Notes: generated by a model not told the origin, from the letters alone. 64,000 nt of DNA from Halomicrobium zhouii (GCF_900114435.1 NZ_FOZK01000002.1:1-64000), one strand, 5' to 3'; shown: positions 15,904-26,485, counted from the stretch's first letter. Program-made: numbers and translations.

Positions 15904-18821
15904 CAGTCGTCACCCTCCGCCATCCACCAGTCGTCTGCGTGTTCGGACAGGTTCGTCGGCTCGGCGCGTTCGCCGAGGAACTCCTGTTTCTGTTCGGCCG
16001 ACTGGAACTCCTCGTCGAGGACGCGGTCGGCGATGCCCTCGACGTCGACGCTGTTCTCCTCGTCGGAGGAGACCCGGACCGGCGAGGTGCCGTCCTCGCC
16101 GAACTCGAACTGGACGATGGTGTCCGAGGTGTCCCGGACGGTGCCGTCGTACTGGGTCTCCAGTTCGGAGAGCGCGTTGATGAGTCGGCGCTGCAGGTAG
16201 CCGGACTTCGACGTCCGGACCGCCGTGTCGACCAGGCCCTCGCGGCCACCCATCGCGTGGAAGAAGAACTCCTTGGGGTCGAGGCCGCTGCGGTAGGAGG
16301 CCTCGACGAAGCCGTGGGCGTCCGCGGAGAGGTCGTCCTGCTTGAAGTGGCTCAGCGTGCGGTCCTCGTAGCCGCGGTTGATTCGCTCGCCCCGGACCGC
16401 CTGCTGGCCGACGCAGCCGGCCATCTGGGTGAGGTTCAGCAGCGAGCCACGCGCGCCGGACTCGGCCATGACGACGGCCGGGTTGTCGTCCTCGAAGTGG
16501 TCCTCCGCGATGTCACCGGCGGAGTCCCTGGCCTTGCCGAGCGTCTGCATAATCTTCATCTCCAGGGTCTCGTCGACGGTGCGGCCCGGGAGCGACTCGA
16601 GTTCGCCCCGGTCGTACGTCTCGATGAGTTCCTGGACGCGCTCGTAGGCGTTGTCGATCGCTTCCTGGATGTGCTCTTCTGCCTCCTTCGGGATGGACTC
16701 GTCGTCGATCCCGATCGAGAACCCGAAGTGCATGATCGAGCGCATCGCCAGCGAGGCGACCTCGTTGATGAGGATGCGCGCCCGGGTCTTCGAGTACATC
16801 TTCGCCGTGGTGTCGACGATCTCGCCGCCGAAGCCGCCGACGGCGCTGTCGTCGATGGTACCAGAGACGAGTTGACCGTCCTCGATGACGACGTCGTCGC
16901 CGGCCTCGCTCGTGAACTCCAGGTTCATGTCGTCGGGCAGGAGCTCCGAGAACAGGTCGCGGCCGGTCCAGTAGGGCGTGCCGTCCTCGGTGCCCGAGGG
17001 CGCCGGCAGTTCGTCGATCCGGGTCGCCCGGAGCAGGTCCAGCGCCTGGGTCTCGTTGAACTGCGGGTTCTCGTGGGTCAGCAGGTACGTCCCGCTGATG
17101 TGGTCCTGGATGGCGCCGATGATGTTCTCACCGAAGCGCGGGCTGAGGATCTGCTCCTGGACGCGCATGAGAACGCGGGCCTCCGCCCGGGCCTCCTCGT
17201 TCTGCAGCGCGTGCATGTTCATCTCGTCGCCGTCGAAGTCGGCGTTGTACGGCGGGCAGACGACGGTGTTGAGCCGGAAGGTCTTGTACGGCATCACGAC
17301 CACTTCGTGGGCCATGATCGACATCCGGTGGAGCGACGGCTGCCGGTTGAAGATGATGATGTCGCCGTCGATGAGGTGGCGGCTGACCTCCCAGCCGGGT
17401 TCGACCTTCTCGGCCAGTTCCTCGCAGTTCTTCTCGGTCACCTTCAGCCGGCGGCCGTCGGGCCGCTTGACGTAGTTGGCGCCGGGGTGGGCCTCTGGCC
17501 CGTTGGCGACGTAGCGCTGGGCCTCCTCGAGGTTGCGCTCGTTGACGTTCATCGTCTGGGTCATCTCGCTGGCGACCCGGTCCGGTACGCCCACTTCGTT
17601 CAGCGAGAGCGTCGGGTCCGGCGAGATGACGGTCCGCGCCGAGAAGTTGACGCGCTTCCCGGACAGGGAGCCACGGAAGCGACCCTCCTTGCCCTTCAGG
17701 CGCTGGGAGAGGGTCTTGAGCGGGCGGCCGGAGCGGTGTCGCGCCGGCGGCGTGCCCGAGATCTCGTTGTCCATGAACGTGGTGACGTGGTACTGGAGCA
17801 GTTCCCAGAGGTCCTCGATGATCAGCTGTGGGGCACCGGCCTCGCGGTTCTCCATGAACCGCTGGTTGATGCGGATGATGTCGACCAGCTTGTGGGTCAG
17901 GTCGTCCTCGGAGCGCTGGCCGTTGTCCAGCGTGATGGAGGGACGGGCGGTGACCGGCGGCACCGGCAGCACCGTCAGGATCATCCACTCGGGCCGGGAG
18001 CGCTCGGCGACCATGCCGAGCACCTCGATGTCCTCGTCCGGGATGTCCTCGAACCAGTCCCGGATGTCGCTGGGCATCAGCTTGTTCATGTCCTCCTCGG
18101 TCAGGTCGACGTCGAGGACCTTCTCGATGGCCTTGCGGTCCTCCTCGCGGGGACGGAACTCCCCGGAGATGATCTCCTGGACGCGCGAGGCGGCGATGCC
18201 GGTCTTGTCGGACAGTTCCTGGGGGGAGACCGGCTGGGAGTCCTCCTCTTCCTCGTCGGCCTCCATGGCGGCGACGATGCGCTGGGAGAACTCCGAGGAG
18301 AGCACCTGCTGGACCTCGTAGTACGTCGTCGGCTTCTCGTGTTGAATGTCGTACTGGACCTCGCCGCAGAACGGACAGGTGTCCTTCTTGCGGGCCTGCC
18401 GGATGGCGGCCTTGGTGACGTCGTTGAGGTCCTCCTGCAGTTCGCGCGTGCGAGTGAGGCGGTCGCGGAACTCGTCGCGCTCGTGCTCGTCGAGCACCAG
18501 GCGCGAGCAGTTCCGACATGTACCCCGGAGCAGGCGGCGGATGAGCTTGTTGAAGCCGACGTGGATGACCGGTGCCGCGAGTTCGATGTGGCCGAAGTGG
18601 CCGTTACACGACCCGGAGTGCTTGCCGCAGGTCTTGCACTCCAGTCCCGGGTCGATGACGCCCAGGCGCGGGTCCATCAGCCCCATGTCGATGGGGAAGC
18701 CGTCGTCGTCGTACGTGTCGGCCGTGATGACCTTCGTCGCGCTCATCTCCCGGTACTCCTCGGGGTCCATCAGGCCGAAGTTGAGGGACCCGATCGTCTT
18801 GGGTGTCTGTTGTGAACTCAT
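15903..18821 (-). CDS. rpoA1: DNA-directed RNA polymerase subunit A' (Rpo1N)
   Basis: This 972-aa subunit has the clamp zinc sites ([20 protein letters not shown] near the N-terminus, then CRNCSRL and the CPFCGEV site) and the absolutely conserved [12 protein letters not shown] with the three aspartates that bind catalytic Mg2+. That site is uninterrupted, so no intein is inserted at this favoured location. The rudder/bridge region [16 protein letters not shown] lies in the last third. It is separated from rpoB1 by one base. Together with A'' it corresponds to bacterial beta'. Confidence 0.97.
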   Translation of the reverse strand: MSSQQTPKTIGSLNFGLMDPEEYREMSATKVITADTYDDDGFPIDMGLMDPRLGVIDPGLECKTCGKHSGSCNGHFGHIELAAPVIHVGFNKLIRRLLRGTCRNCSRLVLDEHERDEFRDRLTRTRELQEDLNDVTKAAIRQARKKDTCPFCGEVQYDIQHEKPTTYYEVQQVLSSEFSQRIVAAMEADEEEEDSQPVSPQELSDKTGIAASRVQEIISGEFRPREEDRKAIEKVLDVDLTEEDMNKLMPSDIRDWFEDIPDEDIEVLGMVAERSRPEWMILTVLPVPPVTARPSITLDNGQRSEDDLTHKLVDIIRINQRFMENREAGAPQLIIEDLWELLQYHVTTFMDNEISGTPPARHRSGRPLKTLSQRLKGKEGRFRGSLSGKRVNFSARTVISPDPTLSLNEVGVPDRVASEMTQTMNVNERNLEEAQRYVANGPEAHPGANYVKRPDGRRLKVTEKNCEELAEKVEPGWEVSRHLIDGDIIIFNRQPSLHRMSIMAHEVVVMPYKTFRLNTVVCPPYNADFDGDEMNMHALQNEEARAEARVLMRVQEQILSPRFGENIIGAIQDHISGTYLLTHENPQFNETQALDLLRATRIDELPAPSGTEDGTPYWTGRDLFSELLPDDMNLEFTSEAGDDVVIEDGQLVSGTIDDSAVGGFGGEIVDTTAKMYSKTRARILINEVASLAMRSIMHFGFSIGIDDESIPKEAEEHIQEAIDNAYERVQELIETYDRGELESLPGRTVDETLEMKIMQTLGKARDSAGDIAEDHFEDDNPAVVMAESGARGSLLNLTQMAGCVGQQAVRGERINRGYEDRTLSHFKQDDLSADAHGFVEASYRSGLDPKEFFFHAMGGREGLVDTAVRTSKSGYLQRRLINALSELETQYDGTVRDTSDTIVQFEFGEDGTSPVRVSSDEENSVDVEGIADRVLDEEFQSAEQKQEFLGERAEPTNLSEHADDWWMAEGDD

Positions 18822-18822
18822 C

Positions 18823-20649
18823 TTAGACTGCGTCCTCCAGTTCGATGCGCGGGGCGATGCCGAGGGCCTTCATCTCGTCGAGCAGGAGCTTGAACGCGTA
18901 GGACATCTCCACCTCGTGAACGTCCGTCTCCTCGTCACAGTTCGGACAGTAGATGCGGCGTTGCTCGACGTTCTCGACGGCGGACATGCCACACTGGCCA
19001 CAGACGTTGATCCACTCGCGGTCGGACTCGTCCAGGAGCCGTTCCTTGAGCGCCATCGCCGCCCCGTGACCGATGAGCACGTCCCGTTCCATCTCGCCCA
19101 CGCGCAGGCCGCCCTCGCGGGCCCGGCCCTCGGTGGGCTGGCGGGTCAGCACCTGCACCGGCCCGCGCGAGCGGGCGTGCAGCTTGTTCGAGACCATGTG
19201 GTAGAGCTTCTGGTAGAAGATGCTCCCCACGAAGATCTCGGCCTCGATCTTCTCGCCGGTGACGCCGGAGTACATGACCTCTTTCCCGGAGGAGTCGAAG
19301 CCGTGGTCCACGAGCGCACCGCGCAGTTCCTCCTCGTCCTCGCCGGTGAAGGCCGTGCCGTCGACGCGGCGGCCTTCCAGCGAACCGACCTTGCCGCCCA
19401 GCATCTCCAGGACGTGGCCGACCGTCATGCGCGAGGGGAGCGCGTGCGGGTTCAGGACCAGGTCGGGGACGACGCCCTGTTCGGTGAAGGGCATGTCCTC
19501 CTGGGGCGCCAGGTGACCGACGACGCCTTTCTGGCCGTGCCGCGATGCGAACTTGTCGCCGAGTTCGGGGATCCGCTCGTCACGGACGCTCACCTTGGAG
19601 AGCTTCGAGCCGTCCTCGCCCTCCATCAGCGTGACCGTGTCGACGACCCCGGACTCGCCGGAACGCATCGTCACGGACGTCTCCCGGCGCTTCTGGGGCG
19701 AGAGGCCGCCCATGTCGTCGGGCTCTTCGAGGAACCGCGGCGGCGACGTCTTGCCGAGCAGGACGTCGTTCTCGCCGACGCGGGTCTCGGGGTTGACGAG
19801 ACCGTCCTCGTCGAGGTGGGTGTACGCTTCCTCGCCGCGCGCACCGCGGACCTCGTCGTCGGGCTTCTCGAAGCGGTCCTCCTGGCCGCCGGGGTAGCGC
19901 CGTTCCTCGCCCTCGTAGGTCCGGAAGAAGTGCGAGCGGGCGAGCGCGCGCTCGACCGAGCCGCGGTTCATGACGAGCGCGTCCTCGATGTTGAACCCCT
20001 CGTAGCTCATGACCGCGACGACGAAGTTCTGTGCCGCCGGGCGGTCGTCGTAGCCGATCTGCTCGGTGGTCTGGGTCTTGACCATCGAGAGCTGCGGGTA
20101 GTGCAGGAGGTGCTGGCGCGTGTCCGGGCGAATTCGGTAGTTCGCGGAGGGGAGCCCCAGCGACTGCTTGATCATCCCCGACCCCATCGTGATACGGGGC
20201 GAGGCGTTGTGCTCGGGGTAGGGGATCATCCCGGCACCGATGCCGAAGATGAGCTGTGGGTCCACCTCGAGGTGGGTGTGGTCCTCGGTGAGGTCCTCCT
20301 CCTCGACGCCGACGAGGATGTCCTCTTCCTCCTCGGCGTCGATGAACTCGACCTTGCCGCGCTCGACCAGTTCCTCGAACTCCAGGTCGCCGTCCTTCAG
20401 CGCCGTGACCTCCTCCTCGTCGATGAGGGGCTCGCCGTTCTCGACGACCAGGAGCGGTCGGCGGGCGCGGCCGGCGTCGGCGTTGACGATGACCTCGTCG
20501 GTGCGGTCGCGCACGGAGACGTTGACCATCTCCGAGACGTCGCCCCGGCGTCGGGCCTGCCGGATCTGTTCTGCGAGCTGTTCGGGGCTGGGATGGGTCC
20601 CAACCAGACTGCCGTTGACGTACACTTTGGCGTCGCGTCCCTGACTCAT
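18823..20649 (-). CDS. rpoB1: DNA-directed RNA polymerase subunit B' (Rpo2C)
   Basis: The 608-aa protein is the C-terminal half of the second-largest subunit. It carries [41 protein letters not shown] with the active-site lysines, and the zinc ribbon [22 protein letters not shown]. The end [16 protein letters not shown] is the typical anchor to A'. The split from B'' at this position is normal for haloarchaea and some methanogens. The start lies 3 bp after rpoB2. Confidence 0.97.
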   Translation of the reverse strand: MSQGRDAKVYVNGSLVGTHPSPEQLAEQIRQARRRGDVSEMVNVSVRDRTDEVIVNADAGRARRPLLVVENGEPLIDEEEVTALKDGDLEFEELVERGKVEFIDAEEEEDILVGVEEEDLTEDHTHLEVDPQLIFGIGAGMIPYPEHNASPRITMGSGMIKQSLGLPSANYRIRPDTRQHLLHYPQLSMVKTQTTEQIGYDDRPAAQNFVVAVMSYEGFNIEDALVMNRGSVERALARSHFFRTYEGEERRYPGGQEDRFEKPDDEVRGARGEEAYTHLDEDGLVNPETRVGENDVLLGKTSPPRFLEEPDDMGGLSPQKRRETSVTMRSGESGVVDTVTLMEGEDGSKLSKVSVRDERIPELGDKFASRHGQKGVVGHLAPQEDMPFTEQGVVPDLVLNPHALPSRMTVGHVLEMLGGKVGSLEGRRVDGTAFTGEDEEELRGALVDHGFDSSGKEVMYSGVTGEKIEAEIFVGSIFYQKLYHMVSNKLHARSRGPVQVLTRQPTEGRAREGGLRVGEMERDVLIGHGAAMALKERLLDESDREWINVCGQCGMSAVENVEQRRIYCPNCDEETDVHEVEMSYAFKLLLDEMKALGIAPRIELEDAV

Positions 20650-20652
20650 GAT

Positions 20653-22218
20653 TTAGTCGTCTGCTGGCTGCTGTTCGATGCGGTCGATTCCGGGGATGCC
20701 CGAAACGCCCATCTCGGCGAGTTCCTGCTTCAGTTCCTGGTCGTCCTCGATGTTCTGGGAGAGCTCCATCGCCTGTGCGAAGTTCTTCACCAGCCCGCAG
20801 TTCGGCCCCTCGGGGGTCTCCGACGGACCGATGCGACCCCACTGGGTCGCGTGCAGGTCACGCGCCTCGAAGTGGGGCTGGCTGCGCGACAGCGGCGAGC
20901 GCAGTCGGCGCAGGTGCGAGAGGACGCCCATGTAGTTCGTCCGGTCGACGAGCTGGGAGACGCCTGAGCGCCCGCCGACCCAGTTCCCCGTCGCGATGGG
21001 GTGTTCGAGGCGCTCGGTGAGGACGTCGGAGCGAACGACCGTGCTCACGGAGAGCTGCCGGTTTCGCATGTTCGCGCGTTCGAGCTGGTACTTCACGTCC
21101 CGGGCCAGCTTGTTCAGTGCCGTCCGGAACAGGTCGCGCATCAGGTCGCCGCTGACCTTGAGGCGCTTGTTGGCGTAGTGGTCCTTGTCGTCGGATTCGC
21201 GGCGGTTGAGGGCGAGCTCGAAACACGCCTCGGCCATCCGGCAGAGGTAGAAGGCCTTGTTGATGCGGACGTCCTCCTCGTCGACGCCGTCCTCGTGGAG
21301 GTGCGGGAGGAGGTACCGGTCGATGACGTAGTTCGCTCGTTTGAGCTGGTAGTTCTTGCCCTGACCGGAGGCGACGCGCTTCCCGAGGGTCTCGATGGCC
21401 TCCTCGGTGGTCTGGACGTCGGCGGCCTCCAGATTCTCCAGCATGAACTTCACGATCTCGGGGTCGTCGCTGACGCGGTGGACGATCTCCTCGTCGGATT
21501 CGAGACCGAGCGCGCGGACGAGCGTCACGAAGTTGATCGAACCCGAGACGCTCGGGAACGACACTTCGAGGATGCCGTCGCGGGTCCGCTCACAGAGCAC
21601 GAGGGCGCGGTAGCCACGGCGCTGGGAGAAGGTCTTGGCGACCTGGACCTCGTCGCCGTACTTGGTGTCGTACTCCGCGAGGATCTTGTTGGGTGCCAGG
21701 TCCTCCGAGGTCATCAGGACGCGCTCGGAGCCGTTGACGCAGAAGTAGCCGCCGGGGTCGGCCGGGTCCTCGCCGATGTCGATCAGCTCGTCCTCGGTGA
21801 AGCCGGCGATGTTACACTTGTCCGAGCCGACCATGATCGGCATCCGACCGATCTTGGTCTCGGTCTGGTCGACGACGCGTTCCTCTTCCTCCTCGCCGCC
21901 CTTGATGATCGCCATCTCCATGAAGACGGGCGCGGAGTACGTGATGTTGCGCAGGCGCGCCTCCTGGGGATAGAGCAGTTCTTCGCTCCCGTCGGCTTCT
22001 CGCACGCGCGGGGTGACGACGCGGACGTCGCCGAGTTCGACGTAGACGGGCTCTTGCCCCTCCTTGTCGCCGATGTCCGTGTCGATGGTCTCCTTCTCGT
22101 CGACGACCTCCTGCATGCCGCGGTTGAGGAAGGCGTTGAACGAGCGGAAGTGGTGCTCTGCGAGTCGCTCACGGGAGAAGTACTCGCGCGAGATCGCGCG
22201 GTGGTCGGCGGTGTCCAT
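20653..22218 (-). CDS. rpoB2: DNA-directed RNA polymerase subunit B'' (Rpo2N)
   Basis: This 521-aa protein is the N-terminal half of the second-largest subunit. It begins DHRAISREYFSRERLAEHHFRSFN and contains MPIMVGSDKCNIAG, GGYFCVNGSERVL and the fork/rifampicin-region segment ATGNWVGGRSGVSQLVDRTN, then ETPEGPNCGLVKN near its end. It adjoins rpoH without a gap. Sequence, size and order are exactly those of the archaeal rpoH-B''-B'-A'-A'' operon. Confidence 0.97.
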   Translation of the reverse strand: MDTADHRAISREYFSRERLAEHHFRSFNAFLNRGMQEVVDEKETIDTDIGDKEGQEPVYVELGDVRVVTPRVREADGSEELLYPQEARLRNITYSAPVFMEMAIIKGGEEEEERVVDQTETKIGRMPIMVGSDKCNIAGFTEDELIDIGEDPADPGGYFCVNGSERVLMTSEDLAPNKILAEYDTKYGDEVQVAKTFSQRRGYRALVLCERTRDGILEVSFPSVSGSINFVTLVRALGLESDEEIVHRVSDDPEIVKFMLENLEAADVQTTEEAIETLGKRVASGQGKNYQLKRANYVIDRYLLPHLHEDGVDEEDVRINKAFYLCRMAEACFELALNRRESDDKDHYANKRLKVSGDLMRDLFRTALNKLARDVKYQLERANMRNRQLSVSTVVRSDVLTERLEHPIATGNWVGGRSGVSQLVDRTNYMGVLSHLRRLRSPLSRSQPHFEARDLHATQWGRIGPSETPEGPNCGLVKNFAQAMELSQNIEDDQELKQELAEMGVSGIPGIDRIEQQPADD

Positions 22219-22446
22219 CTATTCCACCACCAGTCGATAGACGACTGCCTGGTCGGTCGTCCGCGAGTCCCGGGTCACTCTGACGACGTCGCCCACGCTG
22301 GCCTCGTCGGGGGCCGCGGGGTCGAGTCGCTGTAGCTTCGGGAGGTCTGTTTTCTTGATGTCGTACTCCTCGAGCACGTCTTCGATCTCCTCGTCGTCGA
22401 CGACGGTGTGGTCTGGGACGAGTTCGTGTTGGCTTACATCTACCAT
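22219..22446 (-). CDS. rpoH: DNA-directed RNA polymerase subunit H (Rpo5)
   Basis: The 75-aa protein starts [16 protein letters not shown] and holds [31 protein letters not shown] and VVYRLVVE, the complete archaeal RpoH corresponding to the C-terminal domain of eukaryotic RPB5. It is the first gene of the polymerase operon, so the operon promoter must lie upstream of 22446. No single TATA element there stands out; the AT-richer stretch around 22515-22535 is the best candidate and would imply a short leader. Confidence 0.95.
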   Translation of the reverse strand: MVDVSQHELVPDHTVVDDEEIEDVLEEYDIKKTDLPKLQRLDPAAPDEASVGDVVRVTRDSRTTDQAVVYRLVVE

Positions 22447-22868
22447 GGTTTGTGTGGCCGGTGAGTGGAGAAGGTTGCAGTCACGAGATACTACAGGTCG
22501 CTATTGACCACACCCATGTAACGCTTACGAAGTAAGTCTGCCGTGGCTATCCGACCCCGGTGGTCGGCCGAGCGTCTTACCCAGCCATAGGACTATCTCA
22601 CTCATAGTAGTTTGGGTTACCCGGATTCGTGGAATTTGTGGCTCACGGCGCGTCTCTGGACTGATTTCGGCCGATACCTCCGATCCCACGGGGGTCGCCG
22701 GGGTGCCGACTGGACGACAGGAATCCCGATTCGACCGCGCCAGCGGCCACTGTCGATCCGCCAGGACTCCGAACCCGTCTGTGGTTCCGATTCTGCGACC
22801 GATCGGCCCACCGGGCGTGTTTTCATTCCCCACGACACCGCCCCACAATGGCGCCGTTTTTGAGAAGC
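22447..22868. other. divergent intergenic region between rpoH and tRNA-Asp
   Basis: No gene is convincing here. The region should hold the promoter of the six-gene polymerase operon and ends with the tRNA promoter. I see no repeats. Confidence 0.5.
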
Positions 22869-22880
22869 CTTAAGTATAAC
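22869..22880 (+). promoter_or_regulatory. promoter of tRNA-Asp
   Basis: CTTAAGTATAAC ends 22 nt upstream of the first tRNA base, with the TATA core at 22871-22878. The spacing of 24-31 nt is standard for archaeal tRNA promoters. Confidence 0.65.
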
Positions 22881-22901
22881 ACCGGGATACCTGTGAGTGA
22901 A

Positions 22902-22974
22902 GCCCGGATGGTGTAGTGGCCCATCATACGACCCTGTCACGGTCGTGACGCGGGTTCAAATCCCGCTCCGGGCG
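22902..22974 (+). tRNA. tRNA-Asp (GTC)
   Basis: The 73-nt gene folds as a cloverleaf. The acceptor arm pairs GCCCGGA (22902-22908) with TCCGGGC (22967-22973), followed by the discriminator G. The anticodon stem CGACC/GGTCG encloses the loop CTGTCAC with anticodon GTC at 22936-22938. The T arm is CGGGTTCAAATCCCG. There is no intron and no encoded CCA. The 3' end of the gene is repeated 210 bp downstream, as described separately. Confidence 0.97.
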
Positions 22975-23232
22975 TTTCCTACTGCGAACAATTCCGGCGA
23001 GCACCGCGTAGCGTGTGCTCGCCCTCGTGAGCAGTGAAACGACCTCAGAAGGGATTTGAACCCTGCCAGTCGCGCACAGCGAACGGAGTGAGCGAGCACG
23101 TCTGGCTCCGGTTCAAATTCCGAAGCGGCGCCGCCGCTTCGACCTTCGCGAACCCTCCGGGTTCGCTCAGTCCCGCTCCGGGCGTCCTTTTGCGACGAAC
23201 TAATTCGACGAGCACCGCGTAGCGTGTGCTCG
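22961..23232. repeat. duplicated tRNA-Asp 3' end with paired hairpins (attachment-site-like)
   Basis: TCCCGCTCCGGGCG, the 3' end of the tRNA, recurs exactly at 23171-23184. Each copy is followed by the same hairpin with arms CGAGCAC and GTGCTCG (22998-23021 and 23209-23232). The segment between contains two more T-arm-like pieces, GGATTTGAACCC (23054-23065) and, inverted, GGTTCAAATTCC, with CTGCCAG/CTGGC next to them. This is the pattern left by integration and loss of an element at a tRNA gene. No integrase gene is nearby. Confidence 0.75.
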
Positions 23233-23282
23233 ACGGCCAGTAGCGTTATTTTGCAGGAGACGACTGGCTACGAAGACGACAG

Positions 23283-24023
23283 ATGGCGGGGAATTCCGAC
23301 GAGTACGACGTCCCTGAGACGAGCACGGACCTGCTCCCGAAACGACTGTACCTCGCGGAGGTACTGCTGATCCCGTTCTTCTGGTTCGGGCCGCTGCTGG
23401 CGCTCGTCCTGGGCGGCGTGATGGCTCTGGACGTGAAGCGTCTCCATCGGCGATACGGCGTCGAGTACGGCGACATCCGGTACGCGTTCTACCTCTGTCC
23501 GCTCGCGATCGGGCACGTCGGGTCGCTGGCGTACCGAACGCAGCGCCGCCAGCAGCTACTCGAATCGCGTGGGTTCGAGCCGTCGGTGCTGTCCCGGACG
23601 CTGAAGCGTCGCGGGACGAACCAGAACTACGTCCTCGCCGGCTGGTTCTGCCTGCAACTGGCGACGGTGATCGCGCTCGTCGTCGTCCCTGGAGAGATGG
23701 CGACCGTCGTCGACGTGTTCGCGGTCGCGACCGTGCTGGCGTTCGCCGTGGACCTGGTCGTCGGGCCGGTACTCGTGTGGTGGGACGTCCGTTCGGTGCG
23801 GGAGATCGAGACCGTGTCCTGGGGGTGGACGCGGTACCTCCACGTGCTCGTGAGCGCGTTGCCGTTCGGTATCTTCGTCTATCTCGTCCAGCGACTGGCC
23901 CACGTTCAGTGTGCGGTGATCGTCGAGCTGTGGGACGAGGACCCGGCGGAGTTTCGAGTGCCCGCGTCAGAGAAGGGACGGCTGGAGCGGCTCAACGACC
24001 GCATTCAGGCTATCTTTGCCTGA
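23283..24023 (+). CDS. multi-pass membrane protein of unknown function
   Basis: The 246-aa protein has about five hydrophobic segments: near 26-48 (VLLIPFFWFGPLLALVLGGVMA), 68-82, 115-137, 141-165 (VFAVATVLAFAVDLVVGPVLVWW) and 183-204. Short basic loops lie between them (KRLHRRYG, RTLKRRG). I do not recognise the family. The gene is solitary on the plus strand just after the tRNA-derived repeats, so it could be a leftover of an integrated element, but its codon use is ordinary. A 13-nt string after its stop codon (TGATAGTGGTGGT) recurs after the stop at 26485. Confidence 0.6.
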   Translation: MAGNSDEYDVPETSTDLLPKRLYLAEVLLIPFFWFGPLLALVLGGVMALDVKRLHRRYGVEYGDIRYAFYLCPLAIGHVGSLAYRTQRRQQLLESRGFEPSVLSRTLKRRGTNQNYVLAGWFCLQLATVIALVVVPGEMATVVDVFAVATVLAFAVDLVVGPVLVWWDVRSVREIETVSWGWTRYLHVLVSALPFGIFVYLVQRLAHVQCAVIVELWDEDPAEFRVPASEKGRLERLNDRIQAIFA

Positions 24024-24223
24024 TAGTGGTGGTCCAGCCCTGGGCCCCCGGCCCCGACTCCCCGTACTGCGGCTCTCGGCACCCCGACGCCGTTATCACT
24101 CGATTCGAAGAGTAGTTGGAATTCTAATCTATGGAAAATCGACGGACATCTGTCTAATTCCGGGTGTAATTGGCATGCAACGGACGGCAACCTTTTCAAC
24201 AGTGAATATGCAATCCTGACGTA

Positions 24224-25123
24224 ATGGGCAACCAGGGGTGGGATACGTCGTACGGTGCCGTGAGGATCACGGCCGCGTACGTACTCCTGAGCGGGGCCTG
24301 GATACTCTTCTCTGACTGGGTGATCGGCGTGCTCTTTCAGGACGCAGCGAACCTGCGCATCGGTCAGACGGTGAAGGGGCTGGTGTTCGTCGCGCTGTCG
24401 GGACTCCTCATCTTCTGGCTCGTCCGTCGCGAGCAGCGACGGCTCGCCGCGACGAACGAGAGCCTCGAACGGACGGTGGCGCACGCGACAGTGCTCCATC
24501 GGCTGTTACGGCACAATCTGCGGAACAGCTGTGACGTGATCCAGAACAACGTCGACCTGCTGCAGTCTGGACGGGGAGACCCCGCGGCGAACCACGAACG
24601 CATCCAGCGCCAGGCGGCGAACCTGTCCAACATCGCCGCGAAGTCCCAGCACCTCCGGGACGTGGTGTTCGACGACCGGACCGAATCGATCGAACAGGAC
24701 CTGACGGCGGTCGTCGAGGAGGCGGTCGCGGCGGCGCGCGAGGAATTTCCAGCGGCCACGTTCGAACTCGAGCCGTCGCCGTCCCAGCGAGTCGTCGCCC
24801 ACCCGCGGCTCTCCATCGCCGTCGAGGAGTTGCTCGGCAACGCCGTCGTCCACCAGGCGGACCGTGGCCCGAACGTGACGGTGTCGCTGGATCGCGAGGG
24901 CGACGAAGCGGTCGTCCGCATCACCGACGACGGGCCGGGGATCCCCGACATCGAACGCGCGGTGCTGGAGGACGGCGTCGAGGACGCGCTGACGCACTCC
25001 CGGGGTCTCGGCCTCTGGGTCGTGCGGTTCATCGTCACCGCGAGCGGCGGCTCGCTGTCGGTCCCGTTGACCAACAGCGACGGGACGGTGGTCTCGATCC
25101 GGTTGCCAGTCGCCGGAGCGTGA
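24224..25123 (+). CDS. membrane sensor histidine kinase
   Basis: The 299-aa protein has two membrane helices (about 14-36 and 52-68) with almost no extracellular domain, then a kinase core. The H box is HRLLRHNLRNSCDVI with H97, the N box is EELLGNAVVH, G1 is DDGPGIP and G2 is SRGLGLWVV. This RHNLRN-type H box is typical of haloarchaeal HisKA kinases. The short loop suggests sensing within the membrane or through another protein. No response regulator is adjacent; the stand-alone receiver at 4781-5236 is a possible but unproven partner. Confidence 0.88.
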   Translation: MGNQGWDTSYGAVRITAAYVLLSGAWILFSDWVIGVLFQDAANLRIGQTVKGLVFVALSGLLIFWLVRREQRRLAATNESLERTVAHATVLHRLLRHNLRNSCDVIQNNVDLLQSGRGDPAANHERIQRQAANLSNIAAKSQHLRDVVFDDRTESIEQDLTAVVEEAVAAAREEFPAATFELEPSPSQRVVAHPRLSIAVEELLGNAVVHQADRGPNVTVSLDREGDEAVVRITDDGPGIPDIERAVLEDGVEDALTHSRGLGLWVVRFIVTASGGSLSVPLTNSDGTVVSIRLPVAGA

Positions 25124-25396
25124 CCGCTGGTCGAACACTCCCAGTACCAGTCGAGTACTCGTCGAAGAACGGCACGTGCGGGGAAATCCCCGCGCCCTGT
25201 CAGTGGCGTCCGTCCCACCGCGGGAGGCGGACAGGGAGTACGAGTCGGCTCCGCGGTAAAGGCTTTGTGGGTGCCTGTCACACGGGGCTGGGGGGTGCCA
25301 TCGCGGCGACTCCGGTCTCCGATGGCGAGACGGTGACCGGACAGCGACAGCCTGCCCCCCGAAAACAGTTAACTTCGCCGGCACGCATTCGGTGCT

Positions 25397-26050
25397 ATGG
25401 ACGACGTGGACGGCGATTCGATGCCGCGGACCATCGTCGAGGCGTTTCTGGAGCGCGAACGCGGGACGCGCGCGCTCCTCGACGAACTGGAGAAGCTCTC
25501 CATCGAGGGCCGCCACGACGAGGTCCACGAGCGAGTTCGCAACCTGGCCGAACACGACGAAGCGGTGTTCTACACCGTCGCGTTCAGTCTCTCTGGCTCG
25601 AAGCAGTTCTTCGGCGACGTCGAGGCACAGCTCGACGTGACGGCCGCGGACCGACTGCGCGACCTCTCGGAGACGTACGGCTCGTTGACGGACGCCTTCG
25701 CCATCGTGCGCACCGAGGTGTCCGAGGACCGCCGGAACCCCGTGACGGACCTGAGCTACACGGTATCCTACCACCGCGGTGTCGAGTCGCCCATCGTCGG
25801 CTACCAGCCACGCTCCGGCGAACGGGAGCTGTTCGAGTCCCGCGGGACGCCCTCGGAGGTGCTACACCTCTCGACGGACCTGGTGGAGGCGACGACGGAC
25901 GCACTCGACGTCGCGCTGGAGGAGGGATACTCGGTCAACACCGAGGAGCTGAGCGCGCTCATCGACCGGCGGGAGGAACTCGAGTCGGCGCTGTCGCGAC
26001 TCCGCGACGACCTCGACGAACTCCGCCGCAAGCCGCTCGGCGACGAGTGA
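25397..26050 (+). CDS. conserved haloarchaeal protein of unknown function
   Basis: This is a soluble acidic protein of 217 aa. The N-terminal part (IVEAFLERERGTRALLDELEKLSIEGRHDEVHERVRNLA) and the C-terminal part (LIDRREELESALSRLRDDLDELRRKPLG) are predicted coiled coils flanking a mixed region with YTVSYHRGVESPIVGYQPRSG. I know no function. CAGTTAACT centred about 27 nt upstream of the ATG gives a plausible TATA box. The preceding 270 bp are noncoding and hold nothing else recognisable. Confidence 0.6.
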   Translation: MDDVDGDSMPRTIVEAFLERERGTRALLDELEKLSIEGRHDEVHERVRNLAEHDEAVFYTVAFSLSGSKQFFGDVEAQLDVTAADRLRDLSETYGSLTDAFAIVRTEVSEDRRNPVTDLSYTVSYHRGVESPIVGYQPRSGERELFESRGTPSEVLHLSTDLVEATTDALDVALEEGYSVNTEELSALIDRREELESALSRLRDDLDELRRKPLGDE

Positions 26051-26176
26051 GCGTGGGGTGAACGCCCCACTTCCGCTCTCGCCGTCGACCTGCCGTCACC
26101 GGGTCGCGTCTCGCCCGTCCGCGACTCAACTGGGACGTTTAAGGTGCGTCGGCCGATATCCACGGTAGAGACGCAC

Positions 26177-26485
26177 ATGGGGATGGATCGACTGGCCGAC
26201 CAGGTCGAGAAGGAACGCCGGGACGTGGCGATCTTCCGGGCCGTCATCGAACACGGGCCCATCGACATCGCCAGCCTCGCAGCCGAGACCGACCTCCCGG
26301 AGCACAAAGTGCGCCAGTCGGTGCGGATGCTGGAGAACGACGGGGTGGTGGAGCCGAGCCAGCAGGGCACCGTCCCGCCGGCCGACGTCGAGGACCAGGT
26401 CGCGGCGATCAACGAGGGGGTCGACCACCTCGTCGACCGCGTCGAGGAACTGCGCTCGGTCTTTTCCGAGGACGTCCAGGACTGA
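26177..26485 (+). CDS. small winged-helix DNA-binding protein
   Basis: The 102-aa protein has a winged helix-turn-helix in residues 15-62: DVAIFRAVIEHGPIDIASLAAETDLPEHKVRQSVRMLENDGVV, interrupted in the usual way by the turn before the recognition helix. A C-terminal helix (VEDQVAAINEGVDHLVDRVEELRSVF) probably dimerises. This fits small haloarchaeal MarR/ArsR-like regulators. The ATG at 26177 is chosen over 26144 because the domain needs nothing upstream. The stop codon overlaps the first base of a perfect 15-bp inverted repeat. Confidence 0.7.
   Translation: MGMDRLADQVEKERRDVAIFRAVIEHGPIDIASLAAETDLPEHKVRQSVRMLENDGVVEPSQQGTVPPADVEDQVAAINEGVDHLVDRVEELRSVFSEDVQD

Noticed and set aside
15897-18815. 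A 972-codon open frame on the plus strand opposite rpoA1
   Set aside because: It is the antisense shadow of rpoA1, which has all family motifs; the antisense translation is Val/Leu/Asp low-complexity with no recognisable domain.
15903-22218. Inteins in RNA polymerase subunits
   Set aside because: The favoured insertion sites, including [12 protein letters not shown] and the SRHGQKG block, are continuous and all subunits have normal lengths.
22525-22848. A 107-codon frame between rpoH and tRNA-Asp
   Set aside because: The composition is not haloarchaeal (few acidic residues), it has no recognisable motif, and it would cover the promoter region of the polymerase operon.
23171-23184. A second tRNA-Asp gene
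   Set aside because: Only the 3' acceptor/T-arm end is present; no anticodon arm or 5' half precedes it.
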